From NCBI GenBank assembly GCA_002067965.1, contig MVRN01000099.1:1-32331 (forward strand): a DNA stretch of 32,331 bases. The letters run 5' to 3'. The position numbers and the translations under genes were made by a program. Source of the DNA: Pelotomaculum sp. PtaU1.Bin035. GTDB lineage: Bacteria > Bacillota > Desulfotomaculia > Desulfotomaculales > Pelotomaculaceae. The notes beneath the pieces are model-generated. The model was given only the letters and a program-made list of their open reading frames with translations. It was not told where the DNA came from and searched no databases. This document shows positions 1 to 8,500 of the stretch, piece by piece. Positions within the stretch are counted from its first letter, which is position 1, and each line of letters starts with the position of its first letter.

Positions 1-55
1 CTTGGTCAGTTTATTCGTCAGACTAAGGACAATTAACACCGGCTATTTCTGGACT

Positions 56-1006
56 TTATACGGTAGCATTAACAGCCCGGCTTTCATGGAATTCATAGTA
101 GACAACCGGCACGTCGTGCGCTCCGCTGCAGTAAACCCAGATATAGCATTTCTTCTTGGATTCCCTGCCATCCTGCTGCACAACTTTCGTCCAGGTTTCA
201 TCTGCATGTAAGACTTCCTTGCTCAGCAGGGTACCTCTCATATGGGTATAGATCCTTGAAAAGTATTCTTCCGCACAGTGGAGTATCCAGTTGCTCATGT
301 TTTGCCTGGAGATTCGGACGCTGTCCATCCGGTCAAACTCTCGCTCGATCCGGGCAAGGGGCACCGCATTGGTATATTTAGTATTGATGATACCGGCGAT
401 CAACTCCGGTGTGGCAAAACTTCCGGGAATTGGCAAGTTAGGCATATCCGCACGGACAAAGGGAATTTTATCACCTTCACTTTGAGTCTTTTCACACGTC
501 CGGCAGGTATAAACATGACGGCGGTGCTCTTCGACTTCGAAATGAGCCGGTACAAGCTTCAGGGTCTTTGTAGCCTCAACTTTCATGTCGTGCAAAGGAC
601 TGTCGCAAACCGGACAGACCTGCTGTTCGGCTGGAAGCTCATGTTCAATGACGGTAACTTTTAAATCTTTGAAGTCCTGTTCACGCTTGCCCTTTTGTTT
701 GGGCTTCCTGGGAGTCTTCGCCGTCACCTCTTCGAAGGTGGGTTCAGGTCTCCCCTGCCGGGCAGCCGCTTCGGCTTCGTTAAAAAAGTTAAGTTGCTCC
801 ATGCCGTCGGGATAGGATACGGAATCACCGCTGGCACCGTACTTCCGATGATTATTCAAACGGATTATCTCGATGAGACGATTCAAGTTCCGAGTCAGTT
901 CGGCAATGGTCTGTTCCTGTTTCTCACAGCATACAGCCAACTCAGCCTGTGACATTTCCCTGTAATTGAGCTGTGGTTTTTGAGGTGATTTTGTCTCGCT
1001 AGCCAT
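56..1006 (-). pseudogene. tnpC: IS66 transposase TnpC, truncated after the first catalytic Asp region
   Basis: The 316 visible codons give a classic IS66 transposase N-terminus: a leucine-zipper-like helix (about residues 15-50), a basic linker rich in K/R/P, a zinc-binding pair of Cys motifs (CPVC and CRTC), and the start of the DDE catalytic domain with the motif LHADETW. Complete IS66 TnpC proteins are about 500-550 residues and continue after the segment YYEFHESRA with a second catalytic Asp in a TDGY-type motif. Here a TAA follows within a few codons of SRA, and neither other frame continues the protein over positions 1-65. A ribosome site (AAGGAT) precedes the ATG at 1006. The product is expected to be inactive because the rest of the catalytic core is missing. 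Confidence 0.85.
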
Positions 1007-1122
1007 ATCCTTATTATATACTGAACCAGCGGGAAATCACAGGATAATAGCGGTAAAAAGCCCTGAAACAGCCGAAAATAAGCCGTTTTTTCAAATTTCG
1101 TTAATAATTTTTTAGGAACTTA

Positions 1123-1476
1123 TTAAAGAATAATCCGTTGATTAACCGGTTTATGTGCGGATGGCTGTTCCATCGATAAACCATCCAAAAGCCATCTAAA
1201 CTGCCTTTCGGAAACCTCAAGGACCTGCTTGTTTTCGTAAAACTTCCATCGGAAGACGCCGCGGCTTAATTTGCGGTAGTACAACCACCAGCCATTATTC
1301 GACCAATGAAGGATTTTGCATTTATCACAGGTTCGGTTACAGAACACATAGAGGCAGTTGTCAAAAGGGTCCATTTTTAACTGAGTCTGCAGGGCTGCAA
1401 GTCCATCAATGCTTTTTCGCATATCACATGGTTTGCATGAAAGCAATATTCTGTGACCGTCAGAGTTTAGGCCCAT
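1123..1476 (-). CDS. tnpB: IS66 accessory protein TnpB (IS66 Orf2 type)
   Basis: This 117-residue protein matches the small IS66 Orf2 family. It has the diagnostic N-terminal stretch CKPCDMRKSIDGLAALQ, then YVFCNRTCDKCKILHW and a segment with GWWLYYRKLSRGVF. Family members are about 115-120 residues, so it looks full length. TnpB is required for IS66 transposition, but its biochemical role is not settled. Its ATG lies inside the end of tnpA (a 10-base overlap) and has no clear ribosome site of its own, which suggests translational coupling. A gap of about 116 bases separates it from tnpC. Confidence 0.88.
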   Translation of the reverse strand: MGLNSDGHRILLSCKPCDMRKSIDGLAALQTQLKMDPFDNCLYVFCNRTCDKCKILHWSNNGWWLYYRKLSRGVFRWKFYENKQVLEVSERQFRWLLDGLSMEQPSAHKPVNQRIIL

Positions 1477-1778
1477 AAGGAACGAATAGCAGTAATGGCC
1501 TCGCGCAAAGTTTCTCTCTGAAAGCCTGAATACAGCTCAATGGAAACCGCCCCAATTTTAACAATGACCGGAACTTCATTCACGGATGATTGCTTCAATT
1601 CAATAAAGGTTTCTTGCTTAATGCCGGCTTTGGCTTCGCGGTTACACTTAGTCAACCAGTATCGGAGTGTATTGATGTTTAGGTTGTTTTCTGAGCACCA
1701 TTCGGCAGCGGTTTTACCGGAAGAACGGTAATCGCTTACTTGCCGGCGTCTGATCATAGACTGCTCGTCAATAGTCAT
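1467..1778 (-). CDS. tnpA: IS66 accessory protein TnpA (helix-turn-helix)
   Basis: A small protein of 103 residues from the preferred start. Its N-terminal half is a helix-turn-helix of the transposase-8/IS66 TnpA kind (RRRQVSDYRSSGKTAAEWCSENNLNINTLRYW), suited to binding the element ends. The C-terminal half is a short beta-rich region. Two in-frame ATGs exist: 1784 sits only two bases after GGGGAGG, while 1778 has an 8-base spacing and is the likelier start. It is the first gene of the IS66 operon and overlaps tnpB. Confidence 0.82.
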   Translation of the reverse strand: MTIDEQSMIRRRQVSDYRSSGKTAAEWCSENNLNINTLRYWLTKCNREAKAGIKQETFIELKQSSVNEVPVIVKIGAVSIELYSGFQRETLREAITAIRSLWA

Positions 1779-2005
1779 GGACATTTCCTCCCCATATTGT
1801 CTTGAGGTTATTATCTCAATTCTAAAAGGGAGTTGCTATGTGCAAAGTTTTTGACAATTACCACTCTAATGAAAAACCTTCTCAAAGGACAATATCGTTT
1901 TTTGTCGAATCGTTATAAGATAAGCCGCTTAATGGTTGGATAATAAATTATTTTTCCGTCAATCATAGTAACATTACTAGCAATATGCGGGAGGTTTATA
2001 TTTAT

Positions 2006-3013
2006 ATGAGGGATTGGGTGAAAGGCTTAATGAGCAGAAAGGTTTATATGGTTGCCCTGGTTCTATTGGTCTTGGGGGTTTCCGGGTACTTTATGAAGTC
2101 TCAATTGGTAAATGCTGGACGGGGCGTTGCCGGGCCTTCTTATTCTGAAATGAGTATGGATAATAATCAAACCGGTGCAGTGCCTGGTTCCACTACTGCT
2201 CCGCCAGAGACAAACGGCGCGTCCGGTCCTAAAAATTCCGGTTCTAGTGTCGGCGACCCTGAAGTAATCAGCGGAGCTTCTGTCGCGGAAAAACCTTCAG
2301 GCGCGCCTGCCAGCAGCCAGTTATCAAACGCCAAACATGGTTGGGGGATGAAGCGCAACAGCAGTCATCTTCAACCGGAGATGCCGGTATCAATCAGTGC
2401 CGGACTTAGCAAGTACGGCGCTTATTGGATCGGCAGCCCCAATGAAAAGGCGGTTTACCTGACCTTTGACAATGGTTATGAAAACGGGTATACCGCCGGC
2501 ATTTTGGATACTCTCAAAGCTAACAATGTCAAGGCGGCTTTCTTTATTACCGGGCACTATCTGGATACCCAGCCGGAGTTGGTCAAGCGGATGGTGAGCG
2601 AGGGCCATATTGTAGGGAACCATACCGACACCCACCCCAGCCTGCCCGATATCACTGATGAGCAGATTAAAAAAGAGCTTCAAACGGTTGAGCGGGGTTT
2701 TGAAAAAACTACCGGTGTTAAAACTATGAAGTATCTACGGCCGCCAAAAGGTGAGTACAGCGAGCGCACCCTGGCGGTGACCAGGGAATTGGGCTACCAT
2801 AACATCTTCTGGAGCCTGGCGCTGGTGGACTGGGTGCCGATGCCGGGCGGCCCGGAGGAGGCTTACCAGTCGGTAATGGACAACCTGCACAATGGGGCGC
2901 TGATCCTGCTGCATACAGTCTCCAAGGACGACGCTATGGCGATGGACCGTATATTAAAGGATATGAAGGCTCAGGGTTATACGTTCAAGACACTGGATGA
3001 CCTGGTAAAATAA
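2006..3013 (+). CDS. pdaA: PdaA-type polysaccharide deacetylase (spore cortex muramic-delta-lactam synthesis)
   Basis: The product is predicted to remove the N-acetyl group from muramic acid residues, a step towards the muramic-delta-lactam of spore cortex peptidoglycan. Near the N-terminus there is one hydrophobic helix (VYMVALVLLVLGVSGYF), then a low-complexity Gly/Ser/Pro linker of about 80 residues, then a NodB domain. NodB motifs are visible: TFDNGYENGYT (the form typical of PdaA rather than TFDDG), HTDTHPS for metal binding, RPPKGEYS, a WSLALVDW segment and LLHTVS. The closing KAQGYTFKTLDDL also matches PdaA. The ATG at 2006 follows GGGAGG by 11 bases; an ATG at 1985 is in frame but has no ribosome site. 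It implies a spore former. It converges on the GH15 gene with only six bases between them. Confidence 0.88.
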   Translation: MRDWVKGLMSRKVYMVALVLLVLGVSGYFMKSQLVNAGRGVAGPSYSEMSMDNNQTGAVPGSTTAPPETNGASGPKNSGSSVGDPEVISGASVAEKPSGAPASSQLSNAKHGWGMKRNSSHLQPEMPVSISAGLSKYGAYWIGSPNEKAVYLTFDNGYENGYTAGILDTLKANNVKAAFFITGHYLDTQPELVKRMVSEGHIVGNHTDTHPSLPDITDEQIKKELQTVERGFEKTTGVKTMKYLRPPKGEYSERTLAVTRELGYHNIFWSLALVDWVPMPGGPEEAYQSVMDNLHNGALILLHTVSKDDAMAMDRILKDMKAQGYTFKTLDDLVK

Positions 3014-3019
3014 TGGCGC

Positions 3020-5017
3020 TTATTTTAGTATGCTCAGCCTGTTGTCTAGCGCCAGCCGGGTAAGCACGAGCATTGCGTGGGACCAGTTAAGGGGCGTTAC
3101 CCAGGCTGGCCCGCCGCGGTTCTTGTCGGCTTGTTCGGGTAGAAGCAGGTGGCGGTTTGACTGTTCCAGACACCAGCGGTAGAGCTTTTCAGCTTGGTCA
3201 CGTTTTCCGGACATACAGTAATAAATTGCCAGCCAGGAGGTTGTAATCAGCCAGGGATTGCCGCCTCTATAGATGTCTCCTTCGTAGCGGTGCAGGCCGC
3301 CGATATCGCGGTTCCATAAAAAATCCTCAACGGCCCGGGCGGTCGCCTGCATTCTTTCGTCATCTGGATCCAGTACGGCGAACGGGAAAGCCAGCCCTAA
3401 CAGGGCAGCGTCTACCCGTTCATCTTCTCCTACCCAGTAAGTGGGGTAAAGACCGGCGGGATCGGTTCCGGTAAAGGTTTTTTTACCTTCATAGGCTGCT
3501 TGGCCGTAAGTATCCTTGTATACCCTTCTGTTTATTCCACGCATGAACCTGTTGTGTTTTTCCGACCACTGGTGGTTTAATATCCCTTTTTTTACGTTTT
3601 CCGCAGCTAGATGCCACTGTTCCGCTGCTTCATTTTTCCCTTTTATCGCGGCGATTTCACTTGCTGCTTTCAAACCGCCATATACCGCGGCTGCTGAGTA
3701 AGTGCCCTGGCTATGCTCATCCTCCCAGGCATCAAAGCTGGGGCATGGGAGGCCGTTTGCTTCCAGGTTCGCCGAAAGGTAACCGGCGCCCGCTGCCAGG
3801 GAGTGCCAGGTCTGCTCCAGGAAAATGTCGTCACCGGTAAGGCTGTAGTGGTGCCGGTAACCCCACAACACAGATCCCACCTGGTCAATTTGCTTTCCCC
3901 AGGTAGGCGCAACCGAGCCGTCCGTGAAATATCTTTGCTGCCAATCGCCTCCATCTTCTTGGACGTCGCTGGCAAAACTGTAGAATTGCGCGGCAATGTC
4001 GTGATAGCCGGCCTCGTCAAAAGCAATGGCGACGTATGCTGAATCGCGCGGCCAGCAGTATCCGTATCCTCCGCACATCGAATAATATGGATCAAACTCC
4101 GGCGCGGCGATGGACGCTCCGGTTTCTTTGCTAGACATCAGCTTCATTGCCAGAAGCGACCGGTGATAAGCTTTGGCGCTCATATTTTCACCAGGCGACG
4201 GTATACCTTTCTCAAGCCAGCCGCGCCAGTACTGCTTTGTGTCTTCCAGCCATTCACGGCCTTCTTTCGAGGCGGCTTCGGTCACCAGCTCTTTTACCTT
4301 TCTTTGTCCGGCGCCTGCCGCCAGATAAAGTGTTAAGTTCTTTGTTTCTCCCGGCTGAAGTTCACCCATGTCCCAACTCAAGCTTCCGGCGCTCTGCCGG
4401 ATATTATCTTTCCCTCCCCGCAGCGCTCCCCTTGACGCGTCTTGGAAGGGGTCGGAATGGGTGCCTCGCCTGCCGCACTGGTAGCCGGCCAGGGGGTACC
4501 CTGCCCCTGAGACGGCCAAATAAACGTTTCTCCGGAAAAATATGAGGGAGTTATTAGAGTATTCGAAGTAGGCGCCGTCATAAAGGGTAGATTCTTCAAT
4601 ATCGAAAGTGCAATATACAATAAAGGTTAGCTTTTCGTTTTTCTCTCCGTGGTTGGTCAAAGTATAGTACCGGACCAGGATATCCCGGTCGGGGATAACG
4701 AAATCCCGCTGAATAGCTTCTAGATTGTGCGTACGGCTGGACATTTCAGTTTCTAATATGTTGGTGTTTTCCAGGTAGTGTTGGGAAGATTTCCATATAT
4801 TTAAGTGGAACCATTTGGTGAAACAATGCCCGTCCGGTAAAGCCACTCTTATTCCCGGCCAGTAATGACCGAGGTGTTGGCCGTATTCGATATGTGGCCA
4901 GAAAAGCCTGTAGATCTCCCCGTTGTCCCTAACGGAGGCAAGCATTCTGGAGTTTCCGATGATCGCTTCCGGCATTTCCGGCTGGGTTTTTGGAGTTAAT
5001 ATTTTCTTCACCACCAT
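3020..5017 (-). CDS. Glycoside hydrolase family 15 (glucoamylase-like), cytosolic
   Basis: A 665-residue protein with the prokaryotic GH15 plan: an N-terminal beta-sandwich domain (to about residue 260; opening PEAIIGNSRMLASV) and an (alpha/alpha)6 barrel. Barrel motifs include GGYGYCWPRDSAYVA (316-330) and FDAWEDEHSQGTYSAAAVYGGL, where Glu432 fits the catalytic acid. Near the end is PLNWSHAM: in many bacterial glucoamylases the matching place reads HAE, with Glu as catalytic base, but here it is Met649. No signal peptide is seen, so it probably acts on intracellular alpha-glucans or oligosaccharides such as glycogen or trehalose-like sugars. Substrate cannot be told from sequence. The ATG has no strong ribosome site. 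It follows the related 331-residue gene by 56 bases, probably as one transcript. Confidence 0.85.
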   Translation of the reverse strand: MVVKKILTPKTQPEMPEAIIGNSRMLASVRDNGEIYRLFWPHIEYGQHLGHYWPGIRVALPDGHCFTKWFHLNIWKSSQHYLENTNILETEMSSRTHNLEAIQRDFVIPDRDILVRYYTLTNHGEKNEKLTFIVYCTFDIEESTLYDGAYFEYSNNSLIFFRRNVYLAVSGAGYPLAGYQCGRRGTHSDPFQDASRGALRGGKDNIRQSAGSLSWDMGELQPGETKNLTLYLAAGAGQRKVKELVTEAASKEGREWLEDTKQYWRGWLEKGIPSPGENMSAKAYHRSLLAMKLMSSKETGASIAAPEFDPYYSMCGGYGYCWPRDSAYVAIAFDEAGYHDIAAQFYSFASDVQEDGGDWQQRYFTDGSVAPTWGKQIDQVGSVLWGYRHHYSLTGDDIFLEQTWHSLAAGAGYLSANLEANGLPCPSFDAWEDEHSQGTYSAAAVYGGLKAASEIAAIKGKNEAAEQWHLAAENVKKGILNHQWSEKHNRFMRGINRRVYKDTYGQAAYEGKKTFTGTDPAGLYPTYWVGEDERVDAALLGLAFPFAVLDPDDERMQATARAVEDFLWNRDIGGLHRYEGDIYRGGNPWLITTSWLAIYYCMSGKRDQAEKLYRWCLEQSNRHLLLPEQADKNRGGPAWVTPLNWSHAMLVLTRLALDNRLSILK

Positions 5018-5073
5018 TCGGCAATTGTTTTCATATTATGCCCGGTAAACAGGTAAATAGTATGTGTGGTGCG

Positions 5074-6069
5074 TCAACTTGACCATTCATATTTCCGCTT
5101 TATTAATAACGCGCAGATCATGACGAAAAAAGCTGCCTCGGCGCAATACCAGCTTCCTGATTTCGGAGCGATATAAACTTCAACAGCCGTGCGTATCTTC
5201 TCGTACGCGCGCCTGTAATCGCCGTGCAGGCAAGCGTAATAGCCAAGGATCATCCACGGGAAATCAGGTGGCTTGATATGGACCCAATCCGGGTGGCTGT
5301 CGTTGAATGTCTTAAATATGCGGGCGGCCCGCCCGGAATCCGGCTTAATTAATCCATAAAGCACCGGAAAGACTTGGCAGGTCGCGTCGGGGTAAAATTT
5401 CTTCATATTTACCCTCGGCCTGAACCAGCCGGTTTTGCTGGCGTGATAGTACCGGTCTCGCGGGTTCCAGAGCGCTCTTTCGATCCCATTGGCAATGGCG
5501 TCGGCGCCGGCTTGAAAATGTGAAGTCTCCTGATCACCGATATGGCGCAGAAGATTGGCGAAATCTCTCAGCCCCCGGTAGGTCTCACAGTTGTCCATTA
5601 GGTATTTCACCCGGTAGCTCGCCAATGCGAAGGTTAGCCCGTCCCGATCAATCAGATTGATAATTGCACGGGCTACTTTTTTTAGGCGGGGAAGATTTTT
5701 ATTAACCCAGCCGGTCTGTCCGGTCCTGTAATGGTAGGCGCAGGCCAGGGATAGATAGGTGCCGGCGTAGGAGTCTTCCGAGTCCGGACCGGCGGTTGTG
5801 GAATTCATCTTTTCATCGTAGTGATAATCAAGTATTGTACCGTTCTTTTCAAGGTTTAAAAGGTACCAGTCCAGGTAACGCTCGACCAGGGGGCCTGATG
5901 ACGGGTCTTCCAGCATGGCCATAGCCGTGAAGTTTGAAAAGTAAGGCATAATCCAGCCCTGGTCCGGATATTTTCTTATCGCGCCGTCGGCGCTGCTCCC
6001 CGGATTCAGGATCTGACAACTTTTTAACCAGTTGAGTTGGCCTTCCATGTTATGTTTTAAATAATCCAT
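5074..6069 (-). CDS. Six-hairpin glycosidase-like protein, cytosolic paralogue of the neighbouring SLH protein
   Basis: I do not recognise a named family. The 331 residues look like an (alpha/alpha) toroid: repeated helix pairs rich in Trp, Tyr and Asp. Conserved stretches are shared with the C-terminal domain of the divergent SLH gene: PYFSNFTAMAM, NGTILDY, DSEDSYAGTYLSLA, YLMDNCETYRGL (156-167) and PDFPWMILGYYACLHGDYRRA. There is no signal peptide or membrane helix, so it should be cytosolic. AAGGAGT lies five bases before the ATG. It is the first gene of a pair with the GH15 enzyme, which suggests work on the same glucan or oligosaccharide. The shared Asp and Glu residues are candidates for an active site, but catalysis is an inference. 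Confidence 0.7.
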   Translation of the reverse strand: MDYLKHNMEGQLNWLKSCQILNPGSSADGAIRKYPDQGWIMPYFSNFTAMAMLEDPSSGPLVERYLDWYLLNLEKNGTILDYHYDEKMNSTTAGPDSEDSYAGTYLSLACAYHYRTGQTGWVNKNLPRLKKVARAIINLIDRDGLTFALASYRVKYLMDNCETYRGLRDFANLLRHIGDQETSHFQAGADAIANGIERALWNPRDRYYHASKTGWFRPRVNMKKFYPDATCQVFPVLYGLIKPDSGRAARIFKTFNDSHPDWVHIKPPDFPWMILGYYACLHGDYRRAYEKIRTAVEVYIAPKSGSWYCAEAAFFVMICALLIKRKYEWSS

Positions 6070-6268
6070 AAGGTACTCCTTTATAAGTGTTATAGTCAGC
6101 TTTCAACGGAACGGAACTTGGCGGTGACGCAGTTTCACGCCTTTGTTCAAATTAAATACCGTTTTTTGAATTTGAAAGAGGGATTTAAAGATCGTTGCTG
6201 AATAGAATTATCATGATCCTGTAAATTTATATGTTAAGGGTTGAAATATTAAGCCGGGGGACTGGCAT

Positions 6269-7870
6269 TTGCTGAAAAAGAAAAATATTTTCTTTACTGT
6301 TGTTCTATTGATTTGTTTGTCAACAAACTGGATTTCTCCGGCGGGAGCTTCACCCGCCGGGAGCGATATTGAAAACCATTGGGCGGAAAAAGCTATAGAA
6401 ATGGTTTTGGACCTGGGAATAGCCGGCGGCTACCCGGAAGAGTTCTTTTTGCCGGAACAGCCGGTTACTAGAGCGGAGTTTGTCAAAATGATCGTTGCCG
6501 CGGGCTGGGTGCTTCCGGCCATAAGCGGCGCCGGGCAAACTTATAAGGACGTTGGGAGGGAACACTGGGCTTATCCGTTTGTTGAAGCAGCAGTCGCCGC
6601 CGGTATTGTAAAGGCTTCAGAAGATCCGGAGCGTTATTTTGAACCGGACCGGGCGATTGCCAGGGGAGAAATGGCGGCCATGGCCGGGCGGTTGCTGGCT
6701 TGTACGCGCCAACCGGAAATAGCGGCGGAAGGCGGCCTCTCCAATAATTGGCCTGCGCTAATGCTGGGTTCCGGCATTTTTTACGGTTATCCGGACGGAA
6801 CTTTCGGAGAAGGAAACAGTTCGACCAGAGCCGAGGCCTGCGCAGTTATCCTGCGTTTGAAAGATCGTCTCCTGGCTGTTGAAGCGGAAAGAGAGCGCGA
6901 GTGGATTTCTACGACCCAGAGTCCCGAGGGATATTTCGCACTTTCCGGTGGCAGGACTGATGTAATTCCTTATTTCTGTAATCTTACCGGAATGGCGCTT
7001 TGCGGTGATCCGCAGAGCCTTGACCGGGTAAAAAGGTATTTGGATTGGAACTTTTCCCGGCTCAACTATCCGGATCGGTGGGGGCTGAACGGGACTATTT
7101 ATGATTACCGCCAGGAAGGTGATTTACTGGTCAGCGTTGACAGATATGACTCGGCTGACAGCTATGCGGCTACCTTGCTTACCCTGGCGGCGGATTACCA
7201 GGCGTCTTCTAATGATTTGAGTTTTATCCGTGAACATTACCGGGAGCTATCGTCGGTGGAGGAGTTGATCATTACACTCCAGGACTCTGACGGGTTGATT
7301 TGGGCAAAAACGGATCTTAAGATCAAATACTTAATGGACAATTGCGAGTGTTACCGGGGGCTGAAAAACTGGGCACGTGTGCTGGACGTCCTGGAATATA
7401 AAGAATTGAGCGCACTTTGCGACCAGAAAGCGGAAATGATTAAAACAGGCATTATAGAACAGTTCTGGGATGAAGATAAATCTTGCTTCGCATGGGCGGT
7501 GGATCAAGCGGGGATTAAGCACTACCCTGTCCCGGGTCAGTCTTATCCGGGCATATTTGCTCAAATATATCCAGTGACCTTTGGAGTTATACCTCCAGCG
7601 AGCGAAATAGCTGTACAAGCCTACCAAAAGTTGAACAACGAGCTGCCAAGCTGGCCCGGACTGGAAGTTGGAGATCCTTTCCCCTGGGCCATCCTTGGTT
7701 ACGCGGCGGCGGTGATGAGCGACCTGCCCAGGGCCGGCGTCTTTCTTAAAAACTGCCGGACGACTTATATTGGAAGTGGAAGAGGCTTTCCATGGTCCTC
7801 TTTTGAGGGCGCTTTCTACGCCCGCGCCTGTGATTCCATCCGGAATAGAATTAAAGACGGTCTTAGGTAA
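6269..7870 (+). CDS. Secreted SLH-domain protein with six-hairpin glycosidase-like C-terminal domain
   Basis: A 533-residue protein from a TTG start that lies eight bases after GGGGG. Residues 1-28 form a signal peptide (Lys-rich start, hydrophobic core, AGAS near the cleavage site). Three S-layer-homology repeats follow, at about 33-77, 91-143 and 160-198; the third includes GYPDGTFGEGNSSTRAEA. They anchor proteins to pyruvylated secondary cell wall polymer. Residues from about 205 to the end form an alpha-helical domain paralogous to the divergent cytosolic gene (PYFCNLTGMAL, NGTIYDY, DSADSYAATLLTLA, YLMDNCECYRGL at 354-365, PFPWAILGYAAA). It is thus a cell-surface counterpart of a cytosolic protein, possibly a surface saccharide-degrading or binding protein. 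The substrate is unknown. A small membrane-protein gene follows after 30 bases. Confidence 0.82.
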   Translation: MLKKKNIFFTVVLLICLSTNWISPAGASPAGSDIENHWAEKAIEMVLDLGIAGGYPEEFFLPEQPVTRAEFVKMIVAAGWVLPAISGAGQTYKDVGREHWAYPFVEAAVAAGIVKASEDPERYFEPDRAIARGEMAAMAGRLLACTRQPEIAAEGGLSNNWPALMLGSGIFYGYPDGTFGEGNSSTRAEACAVILRLKDRLLAVEAEREREWISTTQSPEGYFALSGGRTDVIPYFCNLTGMALCGDPQSLDRVKRYLDWNFSRLNYPDRWGLNGTIYDYRQEGDLLVSVDRYDSADSYAATLLTLAADYQASSNDLSFIREHYRELSSVEELIITLQDSDGLIWAKTDLKIKYLMDNCECYRGLKNWARVLDVLEYKELSALCDQKAEMIKTGIIEQFWDEDKSCFAWAVDQAGIKHYPVPGQSYPGIFAQIYPVTFGVIPPASEIAVQAYQKLNNELPSWPGLEVGDPFPWAILGYAAAVMSDLPRAGVFLKNCRTTYIGSGRGFPWSSFEGAFYARACDSIRNRIKDGLR

Positions 7871-7900
7871 TTTCATTTTGTAAAGAAAAAGGGGATGTTT

Positions 7901-8206
7901 ATGAATAACCCTCGACTGCTTCTGATTTTATTTGCTCTGGCCTTTCTCGGCATCCAGGTGGTAAGTTTTATGTCCAACATAACAAGGCACGAAGAGAGGA
8001 TGGTAAAACTCGAAAAACAAGTGATTCAGGTTGAGAAAGGCGCCTATATTGATCTGAAAATGGACCCTTCGGTGGAACTTAGAAAGGAAGAATCCGGTTT
8101 TAAATTAGAAATTGTTAATTTTATTATCAAATTGCTGGTTATTTCCGGGGCCACAGCCTTTGTCTTCAATATGATGAAAAATAAACGGGGTCTAAAAAAA
8201 GAATAA
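7901..8206 (+). CDS. Small membrane protein with two predicted helices, function unknown
   Basis: A protein of 101 residues from the preferred ATG at 7901, which is six bases after AAGGGG; the in-frame ATG at 7895 touches the ribosome site and is less likely. It has an N-terminal hydrophobic helix (LLLILFALAFLGIQVVSFM), a charged amphipathic middle (HEERMVKLEKQVIQVEKG, possibly coiled coil), then a second hydrophobic stretch (FIIKLLVISGATAFVFNMM) and a basic tail KNKRGLKKE. It lies 30 bases after the SLH gene and is probably co-transcribed. I recognise no family. Confidence 0.65.
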   Translation: MNNPRLLLILFALAFLGIQVVSFMSNITRHEERMVKLEKQVIQVEKGAYIDLKMDPSVELRKEESGFKLEIVNFIIKLLVISGATAFVFNMMKNKRGLKKE

Positions 8207-8215
8207 GCAACCTTT

Positions 8216-8238
8216 CGGCAACGATGCCGTGTTTTATT
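8216..8238 (+). terminator. Weak intrinsic terminator after the SLH/small membrane gene pair
   Basis: CGGCA-ACGA-TGCCG forms a 5-bp stem with a 4-base loop, followed by TGTTTTATT. The stem is short but placed just after the 8206 stop codon, between two convergent transcripts. Confidence 0.45.
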
Positions 8239-8242
8239 GACT

Positions 8243-8500
8243 TCAAATAGGTATAATTTGAATAGCAGCCAGGATAGCCAGTCCTAGTATGGATATAACC
8301 GCCATTGTTTTGGTACGGTTGTGAGCTGCGGCCAACCCGGATAATGCTTTTTCCAGGTAAAGAATTTTTTCATTTATTTCATCAATAGAATAGTTTATAA
8401 TAGCGGCTTTTTCTCCGGCTGGCAGCATGATTTTATCCTGAATAGTGGATGCCAGTGAATTAACCAGTTCAACCTGTTTGTCGGAAATCTCAGTCGTCAT
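8243..8500 (-). CDS. Small tail-anchored helical protein, last gene of the dynamin operon
   Basis: An 85-residue protein. The ATG at 8500 is preceded by GGAGG at eight bases and overlaps the end of the previous gene by 11 bases; an upstream in-frame ATG at 8581 would read through most of that overlap region and lacks a ribosome site. The N-terminal part is helical and charged (ISDKQVELVNSLASTIQDK; YSIDEINEKILYLEKALSGL), and the C-terminus is one hydrophobic helix (TMAVISILGLAILAAIQIIPI) ending the protein, so it should be tail-anchored in the membrane with its body in the cytosol. No family is recognised. Its position suggests it could recruit the dynamin-like GTPase to the membrane; that is an inference. 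Confidence 0.65.
   Translation of the reverse strand: MTTEISDKQVELVNSLASTIQDKIMLPAGEKAAIINYSIDEINEKILYLEKALSGLAAAHNRTKTMAVISILGLAILAAIQIIPI

Larger units (their letters stand above)
56..1862 (-). mobile_element. IS66-family insertion sequence, 3' part lost or interrupted
   Basis: Three genes in the order tnpA-tnpB-tnpC on the minus strand are the standard IS66 layout. The upstream end is probably near 1853-1862, where the minus strand reads GTAATTGTCAAAAAC; IS66-family ends usually begin with GTAA. No matching inverted copy is visible at the low-coordinate side, and tnpC stops well short of its normal length, so the element is either deleted or interrupted near position 56-66. The exact boundaries are inferred. 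Confidence 0.8.

Noticed and set aside
1-66. Group II intron end within tnpC
   Set aside because: No domain V-like hairpin and no GTGCG-type intron start are visible in the few bases available.
1960-1975. Possible sigma-G type -10 (CATAGTA) upstream of pdaA
   Set aside because: It would fit a forespore gene, but no matching -35 stands at the right distance.
3014-3053. TGGCGCT and AGCGCCA inverted repeat between pdaA and the GH15 gene
   Set aside because: Only seven bases with a loop of 26 and no T run; mostly inside the GH15 coding end, so not called as a terminator.
7331-7876. Antisense frame of 181 codons over the SLH gene
   Set aside because: The sense strand encodes a domain conserved with its paralogue; the antisense product shows no features.
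8242-8261. TTCAAAT and ATTTGAA inverted repeat at the end of the tail-anchored gene
   Set aside because: An AT-only 7-bp stem with no T run; too weak to call as a terminator for the dynamin operon.
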